A stretch of 64,000 nt of DNA from Capilliphycus salinus (GTDB lineage: Bacteria > Cyanobacteriota > Cyanobacteriia > Cyanobacteriales > Microcoleaceae). The translations under genes were made by a program, and so were the position numbers. The notes below the pieces were generated by a model. The model saw only the letters and a list, made by a program, of their open reading frames with translations, was not told where the DNA came from and did no database searches. Location: positions 3,038,001 to 3,102,000 of the forward strand of contig NZ_CP178543.1 in the NCBI RefSeq assembly GCF_047276495.1, read 5' to 3'. This document shows, one piece after another, positions 1 through 9,174 of this stretch; position 1 is the stretch's first letter; the number at the start of each line of letters is the position of its first letter.

Positions 1-556
1 ATTCAACCTGGGAAGATTGCATTGGGCTGTAGGGATAGTTTAAACCCTGGTAAATTAGGGAAACTGCCTCGGGTTTAATTGAGCAAAGACGTAATAAGTC
101 GCTTTGAGTTTTCTGAGAAACACAAACGACGCTTTGAGCTTGATTCAATCCCTTCAGAATCATTTGCTGTAATTTCTTACCTGTCCAGCGAGTTTTATAT
201 TCAGGAAATTCTCCAAAACCCGAACGAATTGCTAATAAATCATGGCAAGTTACGACATGAGGAATATGTTGTAAATATTGGGTGTATATAGCATTTCCAT
301 GATCGCAAATATGCACGATATCAGGCCAAGATAAAGCTTGATAAAGTTGTGAGGGAAATAGAACTATTTTATCAATGTAGCCCAACCATTTTTGAATCGG
401 TTTTAAAGTGGATTGAAAGCTTCCTAAGTAGGGTTGAGGACGTAAAACTCGCACCTGATGACCAAATTTAGGTAGAGTGGTAGCCAGCACATTCAAAAAT
501 ATCTCCATGCTGATAATCGCATCCGGTTGATAGTTTCCAATGAGTAAAATTTTCAT
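1..556 (-). CDS. Glycosyltransferase family 4 (N-terminal part, cut by window edge)
   Basis: The minus strand is open from an ATG at 556 to the left edge, giving about 185 residues with no stop, so this is the N-terminal part of a longer gene. It begins MKILLIGNYQPDAIISME and continues with FLNVLATTLPKFGHQVRVL, the usual first strand and helix of a GT-B glycosyltransferase. Later segments HICDHGNAIY and HVVTCHDLLAIRSG fit the GT4 N-terminal Rossmann domain that binds the acceptor. The nucleotide-sugar-binding half lies outside the window. Its ATG overlaps the stop of the upstream dioxygenase-like gene (ATGA), which suggests translational coupling. The sugar specificity is unknown. Confidence 0.8.
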   Translation of the reverse strand, partial: MKILLIGNYQPDAIISMEIFLNVLATTLPKFGHQVRVLRPQPYLGSFQSTLKPIQKWLGYIDKIVLFPSQLYQALSWPDIVHICDHGNAIYTQYLQHIPHVVTCHDLLAIRSGFGEFPEYKTRWTGKKLQQMILKGLNQAQSVVCVSQKTQSDLLRLCSIKPEAVSLIYQGLNYPYSPMQSSQVE

Positions 557-1540
557 TCTGACTCTTTAATTTTTGTCCGGTTAATTTGCTTTTTTTTTAA
601 GTTCCACAGCAGCCGCTTGATTTGAATAATCGCTTCACCTGGTAATAAATTTAGAGCGAAGTTTTTAGCGATTGCTTGGAGCGTTAAAGGTAATAATTTA
701 CGCTGTAAAGTGATAATATCTTGAGTGGTCATCGTGGCAACTGATGTATTGGGAAAAGCCGGATAATCAGTTTTGTAACCGAATCCTAAATAATTCATAA
801 TTTCGGGAGTCAGACGATCAATAAATTCTGTATTCACTAAGTTTGTTTCCCCATGTCCGATGTTGTTTGCACCAACTTGATCGACTTGAAAGAGTAGAGT
901 TTCTCGACTATAATTGTTATCTTTAAAAGGTTCGGCTCGATGAACAGCATGAATATTACACAGAATTAAACTTCCTTTTTTTAAGGGAAAGCTGATAATA
1001 TCTTGTTTATAGTTTTCTTGGACAAAATGATCGCTGAGATAAATTTCAGAATCATGTTTATGCGACCAGAGATGAGAGTCTTTAACCAATTGAAAAGGGT
1101 TTTTACTGACATCAGAAAGATAAAATAAAAACAGTAGTCCTGGCATATTATGCTTGCTTGATAATTGTCTGCCTGTTTGTCGATTATTGTCCGTATGCCA
1201 GGGGCATATGAGATATTTTTTGAGTTTGATAAATACGATGATTGATTAATACATATCTATCTTGAAAGTAGTTTTTACAAATCTCTAAAATTTGAGGTGA
1301 GGTGATCAAATCGTAAGCTTTTTTAGATTTTGCCAGACAATGGGTTAAAAATCTCTGATTTTTGGCGAGAACAACACCGACATCGTTTGTATTGATCAAA
1401 ACTTGATCGAAGTTTACTTCTTGCAGTAATTCATTAATATACTGTTCTGTAAGGGCTTCTTCAAAAACAAAGAAACCTTTTTGTTGGAGAGAGTCAACGA
1501 TTTCATCTGTCGTGATTTTTTGGAAAGCAGAGGTATACAT
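553..1540 (-). pseudogene. Phytanoyl-CoA dioxygenase (PhyH)-like protein, one-base frameshift
   Basis: Two adjacent minus-strand frames (1184-1540 and 553-1146) join into one 328-residue protein if a single base is removed from the four-G run at 1201-1204. The repaired junction reads HMPWHTDNN, which restores the HxD iron ligands of the PhyH family of Fe(II)/2-oxoglutarate oxygenases. Later HAVHRAEPF followed by SRETLLFQV fits the distal His and 2-oxoglutarate-binding Arg region. The total length is exactly one base more than a multiple of three. PhyH-like proteins hydroxylate diverse small molecules; in a polysaccharide locus the substrate could be a sugar or lipid, but that is inference. 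The break could be a true mutation or a homopolymer error, and I favour error because hemL carries the same kind of break. Confidence 0.75.
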
Positions 1541-1594
1541 AGCGTCTCATCTTTAAAACTAGAACATGGAATTTTTTTGGAGTCTACTTAGAGA

Positions 1595-2767
1595 TTAAGT
1601 CTTGAGAGAATTGATCGCATCTTTCAGTCCTTGTGTCGCTTGGACATAGCTATAGTTACTGATGATTTTGCGGCTTTCTTCTCCCCAATTTTTTAGAGTT
1701 TCACGGTTAGAAAAGGCTTGTTGCAGACAAGTTTTTAAAGCGGAAATATTGCCAGCCTGAAAAATTAATCCGTTGCGGTTGGGGTGAATTAAATCTTGGG
1801 CGCATCCAACATGATTGCTAACAAGAACTGGACGGGAAAGACACATGGCTTCATTAATCGCCAGTCCCCAGGTTTCCCAAGCGCCATAACTGGGTAAAAC
1901 GACGAGATCGGCTACTGCATAGGTTCGCGGCATTTGACTTTGATTTTGAAAAGGGGCAAAATAGATTGATGGGTGATTTGCGGCTTGCGATCGCAATTCA
2001 TTTTCTAAGGAACCCGCCCCAACAAATAAGAGTGAAACCTGGGGTAAATTAGACTGTATAAAAGCCTGAAGTAAATCAAGCGGTCGTTTTTTGCTTTCAA
2101 ATTTTCCCGCAAATAAAATAACAGCATGATCTTCGGGAATTTGAAGTTCCTGTTGCCAGAGTTTAGCCTGTTTAAAGGCTTCTTGAGTTTGAGAAAAGAA
2201 ACGATCATTATCAACTGCATGGGGAGAAAAAAACAAATTTTCTGCTGAAACTCCATGATAAGAGTAGTAGTTATAATTAGCTTTACCTACATATAAACAA
2301 GCAGAAAAACGGCGATAGATGAGAGAAATTAATTGACGACGCGCCCATTCTTTAAGGCCTGTTCTGGGTAATATTCTATGGGAGTCACCCCTAAAAATGA
2401 GGGGAATTTTACGAGTATCCCAACGGAAAATAAAATTATAAATACTGGCGTAATTATAGCACATTAGCAGTACAATATTCGGCTGATAGCTTTGAACCTT
2501 GGTTAAGAGAGAGGGGTTTTTAAATCCCCAAAAATGATGGGTTCCCGGATTGGGACTGTGGTTAGGAACAAATTCATAATTGTATCCTGACAATAAGGGA
2601 ATGTCCCACTTAATTGATTGTTGAAATCCTTGGTCAATCTGTTGAGTAATGCCAAAAGTCCACAGGTAAAAAACTTTTATTGAAATGTCATTTTCCTGAG
2701 CCAAGTAACGAAACCAAGGTGCATAGTATTGAATCGGATGAGTTGTAATAATGGCAATTTTATTCAT
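1595..2767 (-). CDS. Glycosyltransferase family 4
   Basis: A protein of about 390 residues. I chose the ATG at 2767 (MNKIAIITTHPIQYYAPWF), a typical GT4 start with GAGG just upstream; an ATG at 2785 would add six residues. The C-terminal half has LFAGKFESKKRPLDLLQAF (the sugar-nucleotide-binding strand and helix) and a W-E-T-W-G-L-A-I-N-E-A segment, the E-x7-E motif of retaining GT4 enzymes. It transfers a sugar from a nucleotide donor to a lipid- or sugar-linked acceptor, probably at the cytoplasmic membrane face. The start lies inside the end of the upstream polymerase-like gene (stop at 2760), so the two are probably co-translated. Donor and acceptor are unknown. Confidence 0.88.
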   Translation of the reverse strand: MNKIAIITTHPIQYYAPWFRYLAQENDISIKVFYLWTFGITQQIDQGFQQSIKWDIPLLSGYNYEFVPNHSPNPGTHHFWGFKNPSLLTKVQSYQPNIVLLMCYNYASIYNFIFRWDTRKIPLIFRGDSHRILPRTGLKEWARRQLISLIYRRFSACLYVGKANYNYYSYHGVSAENLFFSPHAVDNDRFFSQTQEAFKQAKLWQQELQIPEDHAVILFAGKFESKKRPLDLLQAFIQSNLPQVSLLFVGAGSLENELRSQAANHPSIYFAPFQNQSQMPRTYAVADLVVLPSYGAWETWGLAINEAMCLSRPVLVSNHVGCAQDLIHPNRNGLIFQAGNISALKTCLQQAFSNRETLKNWGEESRKIISNYSYVQATQGLKDAINSLKT

Positions 2768-4277
2768 GTTCAACCTCGTAATCATGATTAGATTCCATCA
2801 ATTCAAAAACAGGATGTTCGCGATTGGGAATAACTTTCATAAATACAAATGTGATTCCGACTAAAACCATACTTGATTGAAACAGAGAAGCGACATAAAC
2901 ACTAGCTGACCATTCACTTTGAGCAGCAAAACTAATAATTAGAATCGAAAAAAGCGATCGTACTGAGAGAATTGAGGTGTTCATACTCCAGCGAGAAATT
3001 TTACCATAAGCCGTTCCGAGAATCATTCCGAGTCCAGCAGTACCAATTAACCCAAAGTTTGCATAAGCTTCCGCTAAAAGCCCCCAAGCGATGGTAGTTC
3101 TATAGGTATCTTGATAACTTTGTAGTCCGTAATAAACACTTAAAATATAAGTTCCTTCGTGACTCCGAGGCTTGTTAGGATAGATAACTCTGGGGAGTAT
3201 CATCTGAGGTAAAATTAGATATGTTTTTCCCATTAAATAGGGATATTCTTCGGGAGATTTTTTCTGAGCTAAAAGCAACATTTGAATTATACTTGAGCGC
3301 TCAGAAGGTGAACTTTCTTTTGATCCTTCTTCTTCCTGTTCTTCATGGTTTAAGTTTTCAAAAGAATAACCGATCCACTCGCTGTACCAGGCTGGATACT
3401 GCCAGGGTTGTAATGTAAATCCTCCTCGATCAAACCAATATTTTCCTCGCATTTCACCCTTACCATAATGGAGAACAGTTAGACAAGCTAAAACCATCAC
3501 AATTGTAATTAATGGTATGCGACGACTTCCCAAAATATAAGCAATAAAAGCAACAGAAAAAACCCCAACATTATCTCTGAGAACTAATCCAGCCGCACTA
3601 CTAATAAAATAGGAAATCATTAAAACAATATAGATTTGTGATTGAACACCTGTTAACTTTTTTTCCCCTTGGCGATAAGATAAAATAAAAACAGCTAATA
3701 CACTGAGTCCTAAAATTCCTCCTCGAACCAATGCAAATAATCCCCCGCTCAGAGCAAACCATTTCCCCCTAGCATACATTTGAAAGAAAACTGCACCCGC
3801 TAGAATTAATAAGAAAAAGTTTTCTCCTTTGTTATCAACAAGAGCGCGATAAGATAGAGGTGGAGGGGGACTCGATTTAACCTGTTTTAACCAAAAAAAA
3901 GTTCCGACTGCCAGATGAATAGTAACTGTAATTCCGGCATAAAATTGGCTTTCTGGAGGATAAGTAACGACTAGAGGATGGTTGCTGAGTAGAGGGATTG
4001 CATTTGTGTTTAAATGGGTTAAAGCAAAGAAGGGAAAAATGGGCATTCCTAAGGCTTTTCCGGAACACCAAAGATACATCGGATATAGGGATGCAATACT
4101 AACGAAAATTGCAGCCAGACTAACGAGGGGATTATTGGTTTGTAAAGACTGAGCATTTTGAACAAAAAATACACCAACCCCAATCCAAAAAGTCTGAAGT
4201 AAACGTCGTCTTTCCCAGCGAATGAGTTGGGATTGAGCTTTTTGATAAATATCGATAACTTGATGATATAAGCTCAT
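2760..4277 (-). CDS. Wzy-like O-antigen / polysaccharide polymerase, polytopic membrane protein
   Basis: A 505-residue very hydrophobic protein with at least ten predicted membrane spans. Between spans there is a large loop (about residues 275-385) containing an acidic stretch (NHEEQEEEGSKESS) and then YLILPQMILPRVIYPNKP. It ends with WGLLAEAYANFGLIGTAGLG, a sequence style common in Wzy/WaaL-type polymerases and ligases. Such proteins polymerise lipid-linked repeat units on the periplasmic side of the inner membrane. It sits between glycosyltransferase genes, with 5 bases to the upstream one and an overlap with the downstream one. Primary-sequence identity in this class is low, so the family call rests on topology, motif style and context. 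Confidence 0.7.
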   Translation of the reverse strand: MSLYHQVIDIYQKAQSQLIRWERRRLLQTFWIGVGVFFVQNAQSLQTNNPLVSLAAIFVSIASLYPMYLWCSGKALGMPIFPFFALTHLNTNAIPLLSNHPLVVTYPPESQFYAGITVTIHLAVGTFFWLKQVKSSPPPPLSYRALVDNKGENFFLLILAGAVFFQMYARGKWFALSGGLFALVRGGILGLSVLAVFILSYRQGEKKLTGVQSQIYIVLMISYFISSAAGLVLRDNVGVFSVAFIAYILGSRRIPLITIVMVLACLTVLHYGKGEMRGKYWFDRGGFTLQPWQYPAWYSEWIGYSFENLNHEEQEEEGSKESSPSERSSIIQMLLLAQKKSPEEYPYLMGKTYLILPQMILPRVIYPNKPRSHEGTYILSVYYGLQSYQDTYRTTIAWGLLAEAYANFGLIGTAGLGMILGTAYGKISRWSMNTSILSVRSLFSILIISFAAQSEWSASVYVASLFQSSMVLVGITFVFMKVIPNREHPVFELMESNHDYEVEHE

Positions 4278-4282
4278 GGGAA

Positions 4283-5602
4283 TTAAGATGCTGAAAAATC
4301 ACGTAACACTCGATCAAATACAGCACATTGCTGTCGAGTCATTTCTTGCGCTGTGTAGGGTTTAAAAGCCAACCAATTCGTTTCAGGTTGATATTTTTTT
4401 GGAGTCGAAATTAACCAATTTAATTGCTCGGTAACTTGCGGAATTAAATCGCCCGCACCGTGTTGAGAATCAAAAGTAACAACTCGACCTGCTTGACAAT
4501 TTTTGATAATATCTACAACGGAACTTTGTTGGTGAAATAGAGCTAAAATCGGTTTGCGAGCTAAGATACAAGGATATAATTTAGAAGCCGTATAATCGGG
4601 ATTATTTGAACCAATCAGTATAATTCCATCGCTATCTACTAAAAGTTGTAATGCTTCAAAATAAGGAATGCGATGAGGATGTTCTTCAACTAAATCATTC
4701 ACTCCAAATTCTTCTGCTATGGGTTCAACGGTTTTAGTCGCTCGTTCTCCCGAAGCGTAACTGGTGCCAACAAAATGTAACTTGATGGAATTCCAATATT
4801 CCGGATGGCGATCGCGTTCGGATTTAACTCCTAAAAATAAAGCTCGTAACGCCAACGCCATATCGCTTCCGCCACGACCAACATAAAGCCAATGACGTTT
4901 ACCATCATGGGAATTAAAAACAGTTTGCTTAACGTTTAACTGAGGAAGAAACTCAAAATCTTTTTCCGGCGCACCAAAGGGTAAAACCGTAAATTGATCT
5001 TCTTTCAGCCACGAATATCGCTCAAGTAACGTTTGGGGATATGCGGGAGAAACGCTAATAATATGGCTGACTTTACCCATCGCAAACGGCTCTAAAGTTT
5101 CCGCTAGTCGTTGAGCAAAAGCATACTTAAATTGACCGCCAGGAGGTCGATGGTATCCATATTTTTTCCCATAGTCATTTAACCAAGGATCTTGAAAATC
5201 GAGGAGATAAGGAACTTGAAAACGGCGAAACCACAACGGGGCTAATGCCATTGTTATAAAGACCGTTGTAGAGAAATAAATTAAATCTATTTTTTGTGTG
5301 CTTAGGATTCGCTGACCTGCGGCAAATAAATAGGGAAGACACCGCCAACCAATATTATTTAATCCTAGCCGACGAGTCTGTTCAACAGGTAACGCATTAA
5401 TGGGTGTAATTGATAGATTTTCAGGTAGAGTTTGAGTGAGTAGCGGGTCTATAATTCCCTCTACACAGTCGGGGCGTACTGTCAAAATTAGAGGTTCCCA
5501 GCCGAATTTTTGAAAATAGGGTAATCCCATTCTAACCCGTTGATGATCGGGCGCATTAATGGGGGGAAAATGAGGACTGATAATCAAAACTTTACGGTTC
5601 AA
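4283..5602 (-). CDS. Glycosyltransferase family 4 (GT-B fold)
   Basis: A 439-residue protein beginning MNRKVLIISPHFPPINAPDH, the classic GT4 first strand and loop. The middle section YLLDFQDPWLNDYGKKYGYH resembles the acceptor-domain signature of exopolysaccharide GT4 enzymes. The C-terminal domain has the WLYVGRGGSDMALALRALF strand-helix and IILIGSNNPDYTASKLYPCI in place of a strict E-x7-E motif, so this is a divergent member. It probably adds one sugar in the repeat unit. It is followed only 5 bases later by the polymerase-like gene. About 120 bases without an evident gene separate it from the next gene upstream. Confidence 0.8.
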   Translation of the reverse strand: MNRKVLIISPHFPPINAPDHQRVRMGLPYFQKFGWEPLILTVRPDCVEGIIDPLLTQTLPENLSITPINALPVEQTRRLGLNNIGWRCLPYLFAAGQRILSTQKIDLIYFSTTVFITMALAPLWFRRFQVPYLLDFQDPWLNDYGKKYGYHRPPGGQFKYAFAQRLAETLEPFAMGKVSHIISVSPAYPQTLLERYSWLKEDQFTVLPFGAPEKDFEFLPQLNVKQTVFNSHDGKRHWLYVGRGGSDMALALRALFLGVKSERDRHPEYWNSIKLHFVGTSYASGERATKTVEPIAEEFGVNDLVEEHPHRIPYFEALQLLVDSDGIILIGSNNPDYTASKLYPCILARKPILALFHQQSSVVDIIKNCQAGRVVTFDSQHGAGDLIPQVTEQLNWLISTPKKYQPETNWLAFKPYTAQEMTRQQCAVFDRVLRDFSAS

Positions 5603-5726
5603 GGCTAATTCCTCTTAAATTTATTTAAAATTTATCCGAGTGAAAGTTTTGATAGAAACTCTCTACGACAGATCACAAAGACTTGCCAATATCTCCGGAA
5701 AACTTCATAAATGTTTATATTTTAAA

Positions 5727-6785
5727 TCAGCAATCCATCAGAGTTTGTTCTAAACTTGTACCCACTAAACTGTGATAAAGTTGCTCATATTGGTCTACAA
5801 TTTTGGAAGCAGAAAAACATTTTTGGGCGCGTTGACGACAATTATAACGGTCAATTTTCGTCAGGTTTTCTACTGCCATACAAGCTTCTTCTATATTGTT
5901 AATAAGATAGCCATCAATTCCCGGACGAATAATTTCAGGTAATGCACCTCTCGGACAAGAAATCACAGGTGTTCCACAGGCGAGCGCTTCTGCAAATACA
6001 ATGCCAAAAGGTTCTTCCCATTCTATCGGAACAATCATCGCCGCCGCCTGACCTAAAAGTTCGTTTTTTTGCTCATCATTGACGGTGCCAACGTATTCAA
6101 TTCCATTTTTTCCAAGATGGGGGAGAATTTCGTTTTCCCAATAGCTTCCTGCTTCCCCGATGGTGCTGTAGTTTCCTGCAATTAACAGGTTTCGTCCGGT
6201 TTTCTGTGCAACTTTGATAGCGGTATGTGCGCCTTTTATCCGTTCAATTCGACTTAGAAATACTAACGGCGCATCGTCAGCAACATGAGGTTTAAAGGTG
6301 TATTTTTCAGTTTCAACACAATTGTAAATGGTATGCCAAACGCCTCCGCCTGATCGTCCCTGGCGACAAATATAATCGCTGCAACCTGTAAAAGTAAGAT
6401 AATTTTCTGCGAGTTTAGCTGCCCATTTAACGGACGATCCTCCTGTAGCCCGTTGATAAGACATGATTTTCGGGAGAGGATATTTTAGCAGGGGTAATAA
6501 GTAAAGAACGCGAGAAAAACTATGAAGAATATCGGGTTTAAATTGTTGAACGGCTGACCATAATGTTAGTGTATTTTTTAGGGAATCAAATTTATCTTGA
6601 GAACGCAATCCTGGCCAGGGAAAATGATAATGAGCGGGTGAGGTTGAGTTGTGATGAGCTACTAACCCAATGCTATAACCCCGCGATCGCAATTCAGTAA
6701 TTAATAAATCAATAATGCGTTCAATTCCTCCATAAAGTTTCGGAGGAACCGGAAGTTCGGGATCGGCGCTTATAAGGATTTTCAT
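5727..6785 (-). CDS. Glycosyltransferase family 4
   Basis: A 352-residue GT4 enzyme. The start MKILISADPELPVPPKLYGG is a characteristic N-terminus with the glycine-rich loop near the acceptor site (YGGIERIIDLL). The C-terminal domain has PLVFLSRIERIKGAHTAIKV for nucleotide-sugar binding and EWEEPFGIVFAEALACGTPV, which carries the complete E-x7-E catalytic motif, followed by GYLINNIEEACMAVENL. The length is typical. It is part of the minus-strand polysaccharide cluster, with about 70 bases to the upstream gene. The sugar specificity cannot be read from sequence. Confidence 0.9.
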   Translation of the reverse strand: MKILISADPELPVPPKLYGGIERIIDLLITELRSRGYSIGLVAHHNSTSPAHYHFPWPGLRSQDKFDSLKNTLTLWSAVQQFKPDILHSFSRVLYLLPLLKYPLPKIMSYQRATGGSSVKWAAKLAENYLTFTGCSDYICRQGRSGGGVWHTIYNCVETEKYTFKPHVADDAPLVFLSRIERIKGAHTAIKVAQKTGRNLLIAGNYSTIGEAGSYWENEILPHLGKNGIEYVGTVNDEQKNELLGQAAAMIVPIEWEEPFGIVFAEALACGTPVISCPRGALPEIIRPGIDGYLINNIEEACMAVENLTKIDRYNCRQRAQKCFSASKIVDQYEQLYHSLVGTSLEQTLMDC

Positions 6786-6853
6786 CAGATTTAATCTTTG
6801 AATCCATCAACTAAAATTTACAATAGTTTTTAAGAAAGCCAGTTAAACTCCTT

Positions 6854-7813
6854 TTATTTTGCTTGAAGAAAGGTTTCCCAGGCTGACAACTTAATATCTG
6901 CATAACCTCTCTGTTCTAGAGGAACTTTACCTTGTAAAATTGAATGTTGAATTTGAGGTAATAACTCTAGATAACGGGGAGATTTCGTGGTTGGATGCAG
7001 TAACCAAGCGTTCTTTGAGTTCAGATTCAATCTCCAACCTCCAGCCCGACCAACACGCTGAAATATCATAATTTCTGGCGATCTTGGATAACCCCGCTTC
7101 AGATATTTTCGGAGTAAAGTTTCTGCTAAAATCTTACCTTGAATTAAGGGTAAGTAAGTCGATAGTTTTTCTATATCAATCAAGTAACAGCGAGTGCTAA
7201 ACCAGTCATTTTTCCAGCCTCCTGCAACCGGAGTAAATGGTCTACCTTCGTGAAGACTAGGTGCATCTGGAAGTTTTTTTTCTGTACTAAAAGGTGGACT
7301 AATTCTAGGGCTAGCTGCGACAGCGTTTGGCGCTTTTTCTATTAAAGAAATCGCTTCAATAGGCCAATCATAATTTAAGGATTGATAGAGCAACATATCT
7401 GCATCATAATGCAGTAGATAGCGAGTTTTGCTCATCTCAAAAGCCGCCAGATAAGACATCAGGGCGCAACCCCCGTAGTCATGGGTTTCATTTACCCAGT
7501 TTCCTAAATATTTAAGAGCTAGAATGGGTTGCAAAGAATTCCCAGGTTTTAAGTAAACAATTCGATCTATATAGCCCTGAGTTTTAAGTTCTTCAACAAT
7601 TGCACAAATTTTTTCGACTCGCTGAGAAAATCCGGGTTCAGGAAAACGTCGATTTGGATCAACAATTTTCGTTTTTTGAGGTTTACAACAATCCACAATT
7701 GCCAGTATTTCATCTACGTTAGCTCGATGAAATTTAGCGAGAACTGGAACCGTTACGCCCGCATAAGCAACATCACCTGGAGATAAATTGATTTGTAAAG
7801 TTAGATTATGCAC
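6854..7813 (-). CDS. Glycosyltransferase, probably GT-A fold with DxD motif
   Basis: A 319-residue protein. After a beta-rich start (VAYAGVTVPVLAKFHRANV) comes YLLHYDADMLLYQ, a DxD metal-binding motif expected for a GT-A glycosyltransferase that binds a nucleotide-sugar through Mn or Mg. VNETHDYGGCALMSYLAAFE precedes it. A histidine late in the protein (AWLLHPTTKSPRYLE) may complete the metal site. I do not recognise a named CAZy family with confidence. It lies among other glycosyltransferase genes on the same strand, so a role in polysaccharide assembly is likely. Confidence is high that the gene is real, moderate on the fold. Confidence 0.7.
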   Translation of the reverse strand: MHNLTLQINLSPGDVAYAGVTVPVLAKFHRANVDEILAIVDCCKPQKTKIVDPNRRFPEPGFSQRVEKICAIVEELKTQGYIDRIVYLKPGNSLQPILALKYLGNWVNETHDYGGCALMSYLAAFEMSKTRYLLHYDADMLLYQSLNYDWPIEAISLIEKAPNAVAASPRISPPFSTEKKLPDAPSLHEGRPFTPVAGGWKNDWFSTRCYLIDIEKLSTYLPLIQGKILAETLLRKYLKRGYPRSPEIMIFQRVGRAGGWRLNLNSKNAWLLHPTTKSPRYLELLPQIQHSILQGKVPLEQRGYADIKLSAWETFLQAK

Positions 7814-7886
7814 GATTCTATTTGTACTCAGTCACAATCTTGGATAATTCTAATATCAAGCATAAACTTCAGAATCCGGAAAAATT

Positions 7887-9134
7887 TTACTCTAATTTTT
7901 TCGCTCTCTGAATTCGAGAAAGTTCCGATCTTTGTAAGAGCAAGTTAACTTGTTTTTCCCAACCCAATTTATTTTCATAGGCTTGCAGTGACGCCGCTTT
8001 AGCTCTAGCTAACTTTTCCGGATTTTGCAGTAAGTTTTCAATCGCTTCAGCTAAGAGAGTAGGATGATTATCTGTGAGTAACTGACCAATTTCAGGACAG
8101 TCCTGAAAAATCTCTTTTTGTCCTGCTGTGTCCGTAGCAATGACAGCTAAACCTGCTTGTAAATATTGAAAAAGTTTATTAGTAATGGTAAGATTTCGGC
8201 TAGGAATATCGGCTTGTTCTAGTGCCAAACCAATATCATGTTCAGCAATGCGAGATAATAACTCGGAATTGGGAACAGTTGGATGAATAAAAATGCGATC
8301 GCGCCACTCGTCAGTTACTTGCTGTTGTAGCCATTGCTGTGCTGTTTTGGGATAGTCACCCCGCAAATGAATTTCAACAGGGGTTTGCAGATAGGGTAAA
8401 GCTTTAAACAAAATTTCTAAGCCTCGTCCCGGCCCTATTGTTTGAGAAAACCAATGCAAAGAAGGAAGTTTTGAGTTGATTTTATCGAGCGTTTTTCCAT
8501 CGATATAGAAGCGTTCTTTTGCCGGAAATGTATTGTAAATTACTGTCGGTTTGGGTACTTGATAAGCCTCAGAAAAAGCCTCGGCGAGAGCATGAGAAGT
8601 GGTCAAACAGTAAATACAGTTTCTAGCTAGACGATGTTCAAATGTTTTTAATTGATGAATGGGTCGAGTTGCACGGGCTGAGGGAAGCAAATCTTCTGAA
8701 AACCAATCTTCAAAATCAACTCCCACACAAAAACCTTCATTTAAAAGTTGATTTCCTACCCAAAGTCCACCTTCAGAATGAACGATAGTTAAGTCGGCTT
8801 GAGTGTGACGAGCGACTTGCAGCATGGCAGTTGCACCATAGCCTAATAACTCCGGTGAAAATGTGCCAAATCGTTTATATTTTTCTTTGGCAATTCTCGC
8901 CTTTATTCTAACTATAATATTCTTGATTTTATGAGTGGGTTGAAAGTCAATAATGGGTAAAAATTGCCATGTTTTTGTAGCTAAAATCAGGCGATCGCGT
9001 TCTACCAGTTCGGGATCAAACCAGAAACCTCTCACAGTGACTTCATGTCCGACTGCGGCTAAAGCGTCTGCTTCTTTTTGAGGGCGAGGTGCGGTGCAAA
9101 GATGACCACCAATTAAAATTAAAATTTTAGCCAT
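7887..9134 (-). CDS. Glycosyltransferase family 4-like
   Basis: A 415-residue protein beginning MAKILILIGGHLCTAPRPQK. The N-terminal domain has ADLTIVHSEGGLWVGNQLL and CVGVDFEDWFSEDL, which are typical of bacterial GT4-like enzymes with an acidic loop. The C-terminal domain includes LHWFSQTIGPGRGLEILFKA and IGLALEQADIPSRNLTITNK, then QYLQAGLAVIATDTAGQKE, matching the conserved donor-binding region with E-to-ITNK in place of a strict E-x7-E. It probably acts in the cytoplasm on a lipid-linked intermediate. It is flanked on both sides by glycosyltransferases on the same strand. Confidence 0.82.
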   Translation of the reverse strand: MAKILILIGGHLCTAPRPQKEADALAAVGHEVTVRGFWFDPELVERDRLILATKTWQFLPIIDFQPTHKIKNIIVRIKARIAKEKYKRFGTFSPELLGYGATAMLQVARHTQADLTIVHSEGGLWVGNQLLNEGFCVGVDFEDWFSEDLLPSARATRPIHQLKTFEHRLARNCIYCLTTSHALAEAFSEAYQVPKPTVIYNTFPAKERFYIDGKTLDKINSKLPSLHWFSQTIGPGRGLEILFKALPYLQTPVEIHLRGDYPKTAQQWLQQQVTDEWRDRIFIHPTVPNSELLSRIAEHDIGLALEQADIPSRNLTITNKLFQYLQAGLAVIATDTAGQKEIFQDCPEIGQLLTDNHPTLLAEAIENLLQNPEKLARAKAASLQAYENKLGWEKQVNLLLQRSELSRIQRAKKLE

Positions 9135-9174
9135 AATTTTTTTTTGAAATAGCTAGATAACACATTGGTTAAGA

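Noticed and set aside
79..291. Plus-strand ORF of 70 codons at the left end
   Set aside because: It lies antisense to the conserved glycosyltransferase frame and starts at TTG.
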